From: Metridium senile
Taxonomy: Eukaryota > Cnidaria > Anthozoa > Actiniaria > Metridiidae
NCBI GenBank assembly: GCA_949775045.1
Contig: OX459108.1
Span: 2,900,935-2,964,934, forward strand
DNA: 64,000 nt
Direction: 5' to 3'
In this document: positions 27,535 through 37,146 of the stretch, piece after piece
How positions within the stretch are numbered: the stretch's first letter is position 1
Layout: each line of letters begins with the position of its first letter
Notes under the pieces: model-generated
Told to the model about the DNA's origin: nothing
What the model saw: the letters and a program-made list of their open reading frames with translations, nothing else
The model's database searches: none
Program-made: the position numbers and the translations under genes

Positions 27535-29905
27535 ATGTCTTGTGGAGGATTATCAGGGTCCAGGCCTGCCGATGGCTCTGTTCAGAGCATTTGCGACAAG
27601 GTGGGTTCATTTAAATTTCGATCGAAGGTCTAATTTTAATAGCTTTTACAGAGTTAACCATGTTAACTCAGCTTTAAATAACCCGTGATTCCAAATTCTA
27701 AAATAAAATAAGCATCTACTCTTATGCGTTCTAAAGCATTCGATAGTGTTTACGCGTTGCTTTAACCAAGCAACTATTAGATCTAATACTCATCTTTTGA
27801 ATATTAAATTTGTCTACAAACAATATATAAAACACAAATGGACGAAATTATTGGCTGTCGACCACATTACTTTATTTACTCCAAAGTTATTTTCGATCAT
27901 CAAAACATTACGCTCTCTTTTCATAATCGAATGATATTTCTGCTTATATAAAGTATTTTTCAACGTATATGAATATGTGAAATAAAAGAAAGTTCAAAAG
28001 CTGTTATTTTATAATTTTTGCAATTTTTTCCCTATCTGGCTACTGGTGCTATTATATAAGGAAAGTGAAAAAGTCAAAATTTAAAGCACTGTTATTTATG
28101 TGTTGGTAGATCCTTCAACTAAAGAAGGCTGGTCTCCCAGCAAGCCAATGATGCGCTCTTTTCGACCTCTCTCCATCAATGCTACATTTTATGAGGGAGT
28201 ATATAAAGTTACTCAAAGCTACACAAAATGGAAAGATCTTGATGTGTGAGGCAACTGGGGATTTCACATTATATTATAACTTTAGTATATTAAATACATA
28301 AATGGTTATATAAAATCCAGCACAGTGATTGGTTGAGAAATTCACACTATTTTTGTATAATAAGCTACATGAAGTCAGCTAGCGTTTCGTATGCTTTTAG
28401 AAATAAGAAATGAATAGTTTTTCTTTAAAATAGGCTGGTTATTTTTACTCCTTGAAATAATCACTTTTGTATTTCATATACTAAAAACAATTATCTACCT
28501 TAGCCCCAGTGAATATCAATGATTATTATATATCTCCTATTCAAACTCGTTTTCTTATTGGTCGAGAGCATGTCACTTGGAGGGAAATAAATCGATCTAT
28601 TCCCCTTGTGAGAGGGGAATAAATCCACGTAAATAAAAATTCAAAATGGAGAGAAAATGTTTCTTCGTTTGAATAGGGTATATAATAAAACACTTAGTCA
28701 GTTAGTTTTTTTCACATAAGTTAGTTTTGTTTCCCTCGAATCTTAATGTTTCATTGACATTGAGATTCTCGGGAAACAACACTGTTTCCCTCGGGACCAG
28801 TCATTAAGTGCTTAATAATAACCTTGACTCTGTCTTGGTTAATATTCAGCTAATATATTCACTTTGCAAATAACAGCAAAACTCCTCTATGGCGAGCAAG
28901 ATTTTAAATTGTCCTGTTTATCTCTGACAACCTTTATTGAATAACCTGCATACTGTATACTTCTTCAGGTGAAAGGTGATGTCGAGACCAAAACTGGGAA
29001 ATCATTTTCAAAGTTTGAAGCCAAGAATGTTGCCACTCAATTAGTTGCTGGAACCAATTACTTTATCAAGGTAAATTATACATTAAACTGATTGATGGAT
29101 GAGAAATAAAATCCCAAAATCAAATTGGAATTGACAATTTGCTAGTCTAATTGTATAATTGTAATTGCAGATTCTACATGAGCACAAATGCTGCAAATGA
29201 CTTATTATATATCTAGATCAGTTATTTCATAATTTACTTAAAATTTCAGAGATGACTTAATATGAAGATGACTTTTACCTTGAAAGTCTAAACGTCAGTC
29301 AACACCAACAGTCTTTCTAAAAACTACACAAACGCAGACAATCATACCACATCTACAGGGTCATAGCGTGGTCATTTTGACAAGTATGCACGGTTATAGA
29401 TTTTGACTTTTGAATCGAAAAATATATGCCCGAAAACAATTAAAAAACAAATTAAAAATTTCCTCAAGTACGCATGTAACAGGTCCCCATTTAAATCTGT
29501 ACTTTCCCATTTAAATCTGTACTTATGCAAATTGTGTTGATGTGTGCTAAACACACAGATCAACCAATCAGAGTATATTATTTCTGAAGTGAACTTCTCT
29601 GATTGGTTGATCTGTGTGTTTAGCACACATCAACAAAATTAGCATAAGTACAGATTTAAATGGGAAAGTACAAATTTAAATGGGAACCTGTTATGTGCAT
29701 ATTTGCGTAATAGACACTATGTCCCTGATCTACAACTTACTTTGCATTTTTATTTCATAATTTCTTTTTCTTTTGGTAGGTTGATGTTGGGGACTCATTT
29801 ATCCACATAAGAGTTTACGAGACCCTTCCCCATGATGGAAGCAAACTGGAAGTCAGTGAAGTTAAAGTTGACATGAAAGAAGATGATCCAATCATGTACT
29901 TCTAA
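27535..29905 (+). CDS. CSTB: Stefin (cystatin B type) cysteine protease inhibitor, copy 1
   Basis: Stefins are cytosolic inhibitors of papain-like cathepsins. Exons 27535-27600, 28969-29070 and 29780-29905, all phase 0 with GT-AG introns, give 97 residues; stefins are about 98 long. The N-terminal Cys-Gly-Gly that enters the protease cleft is present, exon 2 ends with QLVAGTNYFIK (the QxVxG wedge) and exon 3 has the second hairpin LPHDG and ends P-I-M-Y-F. No signal peptide, as expected for stefins. Intron positions match those of the vertebrate gene family as I recall it. AATAAA at 29937-29942. Introns contain MITEs at 28525-28690 and 29478-29692. It is paralogous to the copy at 37147-41171. 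Confidence 0.95.
27940..28524. other. Stefin 1 intron 1, middle part, nothing recognised
   Basis: AT-rich. A ~150-bp stretch near 28300 contains GTGATTGGTTGAGAAATTC, a motif seen in several MITEs in this window. No exon seen. Confidence 0.4.
28525..28690. mobile_element. MITE in stefin 1 intron 1
   Basis: TATTATATATCTCCTATTCA is inverted at the right end (TTTGAATAGGGTATATAATA). A second hairpin (TTTCCCTCGAATCTTAATG... with GAGATTCTCGGGAAAC) follows at 28730-28785. Confidence 0.65.
29478..29692. mobile_element. Near-perfect 95-bp-arm palindrome in stefin 1 intron 2
   Basis: AACAGGTCCCCATTTAAATC...GATCAACCAATCAGAG is inverted after a spacer of about 25 bp. It also contains a direct repeat of CCCATTTAAATCTGTACTT in each arm. 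Confidence 0.85.
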
Positions 29906-30005
29906 AAAAAACCTGTCAGATGGAATAACCGCACTGAATAAAATAACCCATAAAATTTCCATGTAAGAATTGAGAATATGCTATTCACATTATGGTGTCA
30001 TATTC

Positions 30006-30250
30006 TACCAAGACCAGAATGCTTTGCCTACTTTCTAGTCTCCCTCGCAGCAGTTATTAGTGTCGGTCTTAGTGGTGGGGAGGGACAGGAAGCCCAACAC
30101 TAGTAACGGCTGTGAGGGAAACTACCTTAGTAGTAGAGTACAAACATTAAAAGTGTGCAACAAAAATACCACTAAATACTGCTAAATTATGCTAATTCTA
30201 GTGGTAAACAGTGCAAAGTATTGCACACTTTTAGTGTCTGTACTCTACTT
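30006..30250. mobile_element. Nested inverted repeats downstream of stefin 1
   Basis: TAGTCTCCCTCGCAGC pairs with GCTGTGAGGGAAACTA, and AGTAGAGTACAAACATTAAA pairs with TTTTAGTGTCTGTACTCTAC. Two adjacent small MITEs. Confidence 0.55.
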
Positions 30251-30766
30251 TCTTTTGTAAAATAATTAGTGTCGTTTATTCTAGTATTCACAATAGGGAT
30301 AAAGGGGGATTAAAAGTTTGAATAACAAAGAAAAGTTGCGAAGCATTTTGGTACTGGTAATAAAATGGCGTCATTGTGCAAATGGCCTTTTAATTAGACA
30401 CTAAAATGTGTGCAACATAACCTTCAGCATGAAACCCAAATTTAACATTATTATTTGCATAAAGGATTTTATGCATTTTTTTTGCTACCCAACTCTATTG
30501 TTGTTTTTTTCTGAACATCCTAAGCCAAACCAAAACACAAATTTCAACCCCTTAAAGGAATGATCATCCCACTGCTTTAATTTGAGTCCCCACAATGTTT
30601 CTACATCTACAATAATTTTACAATAATTTTACCCAAACACAACATTTTAGTATTTTATATAAAAGTGCTACCAGTTTTACACACTTTTAGTGTTAAACAA
30701 TAGAATGCAAAGTACTCATATCTGTGAAATTAAAGTTACTAAATAGTACTAACTATTGCTAATTAG

Positions 30767-30949
30767 TCGGGCTAGAGGGCCCGACTCTAGGTTTACCTTT
30801 TAGTCAATCTATGTATCTATCTATCTATGTATCTATCTATGTATCTATCTATGTATGTATGTATGTATGTATGTATGTATGTATGTATGTATGTATGTAT
30901 GTATGTATGTATGTATGTATGTATGTATGTATGTATGTATGTATGTATG

Positions 30950-31002
<53 letters not shown>

Positions 31003-31129
31003 GTCTGTCATGTCGCGTATAGTCCCCCATGATGCTTTGGGAACGACCACAGGAAGCCCAACTTAGAATTGTTTAGCCTCCTGTGTTGATTTTATGACTA
31101 GCCCGACTTCACGCTCCTAGAACGTCTAG
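30767..31129 (+). mobile_element. Helitron-like element carrying a GTAT/CTAT microsatellite
   Basis: Starts TCGGGCTAGAGGGCCCGA, then a 200-bp (GTAT)n(CTAT)n tract, and ends ACGCTCCTAGAACGTCTAG|TT. The stefin 2 copy reads GCTAATTAAACAATAG at the same place, so this is an insertion made after the duplication. Similar ends at 560-696. Confidence 0.5.
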
Positions 31130-31487
31130 TTTAACAATAGAATTAGAATACAATTGTACTATTTGGCATTACTTAATATGTTTCATGGATATATTATTTG
31201 AATTCTTGTTGTTCAGTACTATTAATAACTATTTTATACTACTTTTAACATCAAAATTTGTTGACTGTAATTCATTGTTCAACAGAGATTGAATTTTTGT
31301 GCAGCAAATTATAGATTCACTGTAAATTGTAAAACACTAAGACTACAAAATATACGCAAATAAATAAATACTTCATTAAAAAGAGTTTGTATTTTATTTG
31401 ATAAAGACTACATGTTCAAGTGTAAGGGTGAGGAAATATTTCATTTTGAACTAAAATTGATATGAAATTTTCTTGGAAGGATATATG

Positions 31488-31535
31488 TCATTTTGGTGGT
31501 TTGATCAAGGATTTCCAACACTTTTCGTTGAACAC
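31488..31535 (-). pseudogene. MIX23: Duplicated terminal exon of MIX23
   Basis: Reads VFNEKCWKSLIKPPK-stop with an AG acceptor, matching the true last exon at 52812-52856 (VFNEKCWKSFKPPK) with a one-codon insertion. No other MIX23 exon is nearby except non-coding intron sequence, so it is a stranded copy produced with the stefin duplication. Confidence 0.85.
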
Positions 31536-31559
31536 CTCAATATAAAAAAAAGAAAAATG

Positions 31560-31775
31560 GTTCAAGAAATAGGAATATTTCTGGAAAGTTTTATATCAAT
31601 AAATATAATTCAAGTGAAGCTATTTGAAATCAGACAGATGTGTATGATGTTCAGTGAACTGTTTCCAAGTTGCTATAGCCTCGTTGTGGTGTTTTTCACA
31701 CTTTTGAAATATAACATTTTTGTCCCAAACTTTTAACCATTGTTGATGTCATTCTAATCAGTATAATTTTAATGT
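31560..31775. repeat. Segment duplicated from MIX23 intron 3
   Basis: GGAATATTTCTGGAAAGTTT...TTGTCCCAAACTTTTAACCA matches 55985-56210 with indels. In this copy it directly adjoins the exon 5 copy, so exon 4 and intron 4 are missing. Confidence 0.8.
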
Positions 31776-33016
31776 AGTGGTTATGATCAGCAATGTTTTC
31801 TTAGCAAGTTCATGATAGTATGGGGAACTGAACTCAGTAAATGATTATCGATCATGGTATTGAAGTATTAGTTCTAAAAGAAGAAAACCCATCTCCAGTT
31901 ATAGTGGGATCAGTTTTTTTTTAATATTTTTTATTATTCAAATCATTTACATCAATACATATATCCAAATACGACCAATTATAACTATTGATTAGTAGAT
32001 ACAAAAAAAAACTATTTCTTTATATCACTAAATGTCATTTTTTTTAATAAATGGTTTAAAAGCCATAATTAAGATTTAAAGAAATTATTTTTTTTTTCAT
32101 ATTTCTTCAAATGTGAGATAATTTTTGATTTATTTTTTGCTATTTTATATTCTAACCTTTCGTAAAGCCTGATTAGTTCTTGGAAATCCCTTAGTTCTGG
32201 AATTCTTTGCATAAGTCTGTCATCAGTTACATCTATCTACGGCCTGGAAGTGTTATTCCGGACTTGAATGAAGTATATATCATTGTGGAGTATTAATCAT
32301 CAGTTAAAGGTTTTTCTGTCATCCTAGAACTGCTTTTGATAACGTTTTTTCAAAATAATAACAAAATAGTAAACTAATTTGCAGTTCAGCCGAATAGCCT
32401 ACATAGCTGGCCCTGGGGGATTGGGGAGAGGAGGGGAGGGGAGGGGAGGGATTGGGGAAAGGATGGGAGGGCAAGAGAAGGAAAGGAGAGACTGCTCGCA
32501 ATGCAAGGCCATGTATTTTTAAAGCAATTTGTATATGAAGTTACGGTCTATTTATCAATAAACACCAATAAAATACTCATAACGCTTTATATTATGGTTA
32601 CAACATTTTATTTCAAATTGGTTGATTCATAACAATTCATTACACTTTAGTTTGTGTATACTCGATAATCTCTTGTGAAGTAAAAATGCTTTGCGTATAT
32701 CACTCTCAGGACTTGAGAAAGTTTCTCCGGTATTCAGGATCTTGAAATGAAAGTTGGGTCTTGCAAACGTGGACAAAATGTTGTAGGTTATAGCCTCTTC
32801 TTATGACTTGTCAGCCATCAACCGTAGCGATGAAGCAGTAATTGTTCATTGAATTCTTGATAAATGTTCTTTGCTGCATTGATTCGTCGACTTGCATGTT
32901 GTTTATTCTCTTTGCCAGATTGCTATTGCTTTTCCACTAAATTTTAAATGGAATGAGAATGCGACCGCTTCTCAACTGCATTTTGATTTTGTTGCTACTG
33001 CATGGGAGCCGTGTTT
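31776..33016. other. Intergenic, no gene seen; GGGGA tract
   Basis: AT-rich. At 32403-32475 an imperfect GAGGGGAGGGGAGGGG tract could fold as a G-quadruplex. No exon recognised. Confidence 0.5.
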
Positions 33017-33150
33017 TAGACCCCGTCTACACGGATCCGGATACTTTTGAAACTGCATACTTTTTGATACGAATCGGCCTATCGTCCACACAAATCCAGT
33101 GAATCCGGTCACCGAAACCGCATACTTTTACCCGATACGCTTGTAACTTT
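33017..33150. mobile_element. Fragment of the GACCCCGTCTACACGG MITE
   Basis: About 93% identical to the left part of the complete copy at 33506-33709 (CTACACGGATCCGGATACTT). Confidence 0.75.
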
Positions 33151-33289
33151 GTATCTTTTTCACACCTACTTAATGTTTGCAAAAATAGTTTTTATTTAAT
33201 ACTCTTTAGTCCAAATCAAACGAATTCATTATCCTATAATAGCATTAGGATGGAGGTATCACCCATAGAAACATTTTAGACAACAAAAA

Positions 33290-33500
33290 AGATAGTAAGC
33301 TTAATACAAAGTGAATAATTGTTGCAGTACATGATTTTACAAAACTAGCGATGTAACATACTTCAAAGATATTGTTTTTTCAACTGAAGGATGACGAAAC
33401 CGCAGAGCTACTGCAATAGACAAGGTCAAAGATGTTCTGCAAGATGGTAAGATAAGTGCTTTGTAAACATTACCCGCTCACGTGTGGTTTTTACGGTTAG
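33290..33500 (+). repeat. Direct duplicate, copy A (copy B at 36735-36965)
   Basis: AGTGAATAATTGTTGCAGTA...TGGTAAGATAAGTGCTTTGT occurs at both places at about 95% identity. Copy B contains ATGTCGCATGATACTTCAAT followed by a short open frame (MSHDTSIDKVKDVLQD) and G|GTAAGA at 36904, like a small first exon; copy A has lost that ATG. Confidence 0.75.
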
Positions 33501-33505
33501 TTACT

Positions 33506-33709
33506 CTTAGACCCCGTCTACACGGATCCGGATACTTTTGAAACCGTATACTTTTTGATGCGAATCGGCCTATCGTCCACACGAATCCAGTGAATCCGGT
33601 CACCGAAACCGCATACTTTTACTTGAATCCTTCGGATACGCGGATTCGTATGGACGCAAATATTTCTATGCGGTTTCAGCCGGATCGGATTCGTGTAGAA
33701 GAGGCCTTA
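33506..33709. mobile_element. MITE, complete copy (GACCCCGTCTACACGG family)
   Basis: Left end AGACCCCGTCTACACGGATC; right end GATCGGATTCGTGTAGAAGA, imperfectly inverted. Inserted within or next to duplicate A. Confidence 0.65.
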
Positions 33710-34136
33710 CTGATTACATGCAGTCTGGTTAGAGTGCAAACAATATAACCGTGAAACATTAGACTAACAAAAACTAATTTTGCTAAAATTCACTAAATTA
33801 GTCTATTGTACTTGTCTATTTTGTACAAATTAGTAATTAGTAAATTTAGTGTACACGTGCAATCACTGAACCGCGGTTAAAGTTAACGCCAAATTGCGCA
33901 CGTCCATAACGCGAGCATGGGATTTTGTTTGGAGCTAATTAAAGCATGAATATCTAGAATGCAGCAGTTTGACCTAGTCTAAATATCGTGGAAATAGTTT
34001 CAAGATCCATTGCAGAAGCGAATGGAGGTCATTGTTACGTTTATTGACGTTTAAAGCCAGCCAGAGTACGTATTTATAATGTCAACTACATGCAATAGAA
34101 TGAGTAACACTTATTCTTTAGTGTGCCTTGATTTTG

Positions 34137-35342
34137 TAGCCTGCGTGCAGCCCGTTTGTTTACCCGTAATAACGGTCTGCGAATTATTGCAAGATTCCGT
34201 GTTCTGGACCCCCAGCCGAGTTGCACGATTATATATAACAGGCTCTGATTGGCTGCTACGCCAGCTCATTCTTACATGCTCTCTGATTGGCTCGAAAGCT
34301 CGTACTCGCATGCGCAGTAGAGACCACAGGCAGCCCAAGCAAATCACTTGTATTCAGTGGATTTTTTTTTTTTTTTTTTTTTTTTCAATAAAATGTTACT
34401 AAACTTTGTCTGTAGTTGTTGTGATGTATTTAAATACTTTTTGGATGATTTTTAGCTAGTTTTAAGCCATATTTATAATTTCTCTCCCATGCACTAGTAA
34501 TATATTTACACGTAAATAACAATCATCACTAATACCATCATTATCATCATCATCATCATATTATTATTGTAAATTATAACATGAAAATATGTTCTTCGGC
34601 CAACATTACCGAGTATGATTGATAAAAATAAAAGAACTCACCAAACACAAACATAATAATGACATTTAATCAGTTTAAAATTTATTTCACCTACTACAAT
34701 CGATAGATGACTCGATAGATATGATTCACGAAACGCTTTTCAAGTAAAAATACCGCCACGTGATGTGAATTTCAAATGCCTCGTTTGAAAAATGGTATAA
34801 ATATTTTTCAGATGTATTTTGATATGTTTTACATCAATCAATAATTGTTCTTTTACCAAAGTATGAAGCTTATATATCCATGTCAGTCCTTATATTTGAC
34901 GATTTTCGACGTGACATCGAACACTTTGAGAAGCGAGCGAAGTTCATCTACATCGGGTACTAGAATTCAATATTTCGGCGATAAGTCGACGATAAACTTG
35001 AGAACTATCAACCCATACAGGGGCTATGATAAATGTTTTACTTCCATAAGTAAGTTTTAGTGCATTTACTGCGGTTTTTTGGCATTTCCGAGCCATTTTT
35101 GAATAGACAACTTTTCGCCGCCTTTGAGCGGCTATCTTGTTTTGCTTATGACTGGTCGCTACTGTGCATGCGAGTACGAGCTTTCGAGCCTATCAGAGAG
35201 CATGTAAGAATGAGCTGGCGTAGCAGCCAATCAGAGCCTGTTATATATAATCGTGCAACTCGGCTGGGGGTCCAGAACACGGAATCTTGCAATAATTCGC
35301 AGACCGTTATTACGGGTAAACAAACGGGCTGCACGCAGGCTA
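34137..35342. mobile_element. Foldback transposon with 200-bp inverted arms and 8-bp target duplication
   Basis: Arms 34137-34336 and 35142-35342 are near-identical inverted copies (TAGCCTGCGTGCAGCCCG...). The 8-bp TGATTTTG flanks both sides (34129-34136 and 35343-35350). The 800-bp core has no transposase frame; it includes a poly-T tract (34362-34386) and a 71-residue open frame of no known family. Confidence 0.85.
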
Positions 35343-35344
35343 TG

Positions 35345-35895
35345 ATTTTGCAATAGCGCAAAGCAATGAAGACTCGAAAATGATTTTACTTTGTGTATTG
35401 TGATTAGTTTAACTTTAGATGTGTCTTGTGTTTTGATTTTGCAGCAGCGCGAAGGATCGAATAGAGACTCGAAAACAATTTCACTTGTGTATTGTGGTTA
35501 TTTTAGCTCTAGATGTGTCATGTGTCTTGATTTTGCAGCAGCGCCGGCGAAGGAAAAAGCACTCGAAAACAATTTCACTTGTGTATTGTGGTTATTTTAG
35601 CTCTAGGTGTGTCATGTGTCTTGATTTTGCAGCAGCGCCGGCGAAGGAATAGAGACTCGAAAACAATTTCACTTGTGTATTGTGGTTATTTTAGCTCTAG
35701 ATGTGTCATGTGTCTTGATTTTGCAGCAGCGCAAACCAATAAAGACTCAAAAACGATTTTACATTTTACTTGCATATTGTAGTTATTTTAGCTTTAGTTG
35801 TGTCTTGATTTTGCGGCAGCGCAACCGAATAAAAAGTGATTTTACTTGCGTATTATGATTATTTTAGCTTTAGTTGTGTCTTGATTTTGCTGCAA
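35345..35895 (+). repeat. ~94-bp tandem repeat, about 6 copies
   Basis: Units run through GTGTCTTGATTTTGCAGCAG...GACTCGAAAACAATTTCACT. The foldback element at 34137 was inserted into the first unit: the target TGATTTTG is part of the unit. Confidence 0.85.
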
Positions 35896-36141
35896 AATGA
35901 TTTTTCTCAAAACCGACAGCACTGATAGATGATCATATGATAGGCTTGGATGGAACACATTTTGAGATGGGTCGATTTTTGTGCCATTTCCAACTCAGTG
36001 ATTACACGAGCAATTTTTCCTTGACAAGTATCCTTGACAATGATCATTGCTCATATAGACGATCAGCAAGTTTTCCTTGACAATTTTATATTGACAAAGT
36101 TTCCTTGCTCGTGTAGATGATGAACAAGTTTTCCTTGACAA

Positions 36142-36296
36142 AGATATAGCGCGGTAAAGTCAGCAGATTTTACAGACGTTTGTATGCCAGACGAGAAACC
36201 TTGCCTTACAGCTCCTTGCCTATCAGTAGGCAAGGTTTCTCGTCTGGCATACAAACGTCTGTAAAATCTGCTGACTTAACCGCGCTATATCTTTGC
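36142..36296. mobile_element. Near-perfect hairpin, ~67-bp arms
   Basis: AGATATAGCGCGGTAAAGTC...AACCTTGCCT is inverted after a ~20-bp loop. The flank has repeated CAAGTTTTCCTTGACAA motifs. Confidence 0.85.
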
Positions 36297-36734
36297 TATT
36301 TTATACGATTTTCTTCTCAAACTTAGCGATTTTATTAATTGAGAAGTTCTCTTTCCAGCCATCAAGATGAATTGTCATTTATTTTACTCTATCAAAATTT
36401 GGAAAATCCGTCACGTCAACTATTGTCTTGTTGAACTGTAATTTACCTAGTTGACTTTGGTTGCCGGGATCGTTATTACTTGGGAATGGACATTGAGTTA
36501 TATCGATCCACTCAGTTTTATACTTATATAGTTTGTTTTGTGTTATTGCTGCTGTTGTTTCCGTTGTCGAACCGACTACGTATACATGTATCTTTGTATC
36601 TCATTATAGTGCAAGTCTACGCAAAACAGCTAGTTTCCCCCGCGCAATGCTTCTTTTCTCTACCACAAAAAGCTAAAAACACCTGCGGGGGAGACTAATG
36701 ACAAGACAATTAATAAGAACTATTAATATTTAAA

Positions 36735-36965
36735 AAAGATAATAAGCTTAATAAAAAGTGAATAATTGTTGCAGTACATGATTTTACAAAACTAGCGATG
36801 TAACATACTTCAAAGATATTGTTTTTTCAACTGAAGGATGACGAAACCGCAGAGAATGTCGCATGATACTTCAATAGACAAGGTCAAAGATGTTCTGCAA
36901 GATGGTAAGATAAGTGCTTTGTAAACATTTCCCTCACGGCGTGTGGTTTTTACGGTTAGTTACTT
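36735..36965 (+). repeat. Direct duplicate, copy B
   Basis: See copy A at 33290-33500. Lies 180 bp upstream of stefin 2 exon 1. Confidence 0.75.
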
Positions 36966-37146
36966 TTACTGATTACGTGCAGTCTGGTTAATCAAAGGAT
37001 ATCAAAATGTAAAAAAAGGAAAAAGGCCCTGGGAACGAGGTTGTGGGAATTGGTTGTGGGTATATATATAAGTCTCACATGATCAAACTTTATACAACGA
37101 GGTGTGGCTCAAATTTTTACTTAAACTACTTCTTATACTTGCCAAA

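Noticed and set aside
30811..31066. MYVCMYVCMY-type frames
   Set aside because: GTAT microsatellite inside the Helitron-like element.
34079..34402. 107-residue frame at the left arm of the foldback element
   Set aside because: The same sequence is read in reverse at 35060-35361; it is the transposon arm, not a gene.
35391..35858. Overlapping frames of CIVVILALDVSCVLILQQR repeats
   Set aside because: Due to the 94-bp tandem repeat; frames shift from unit to unit.
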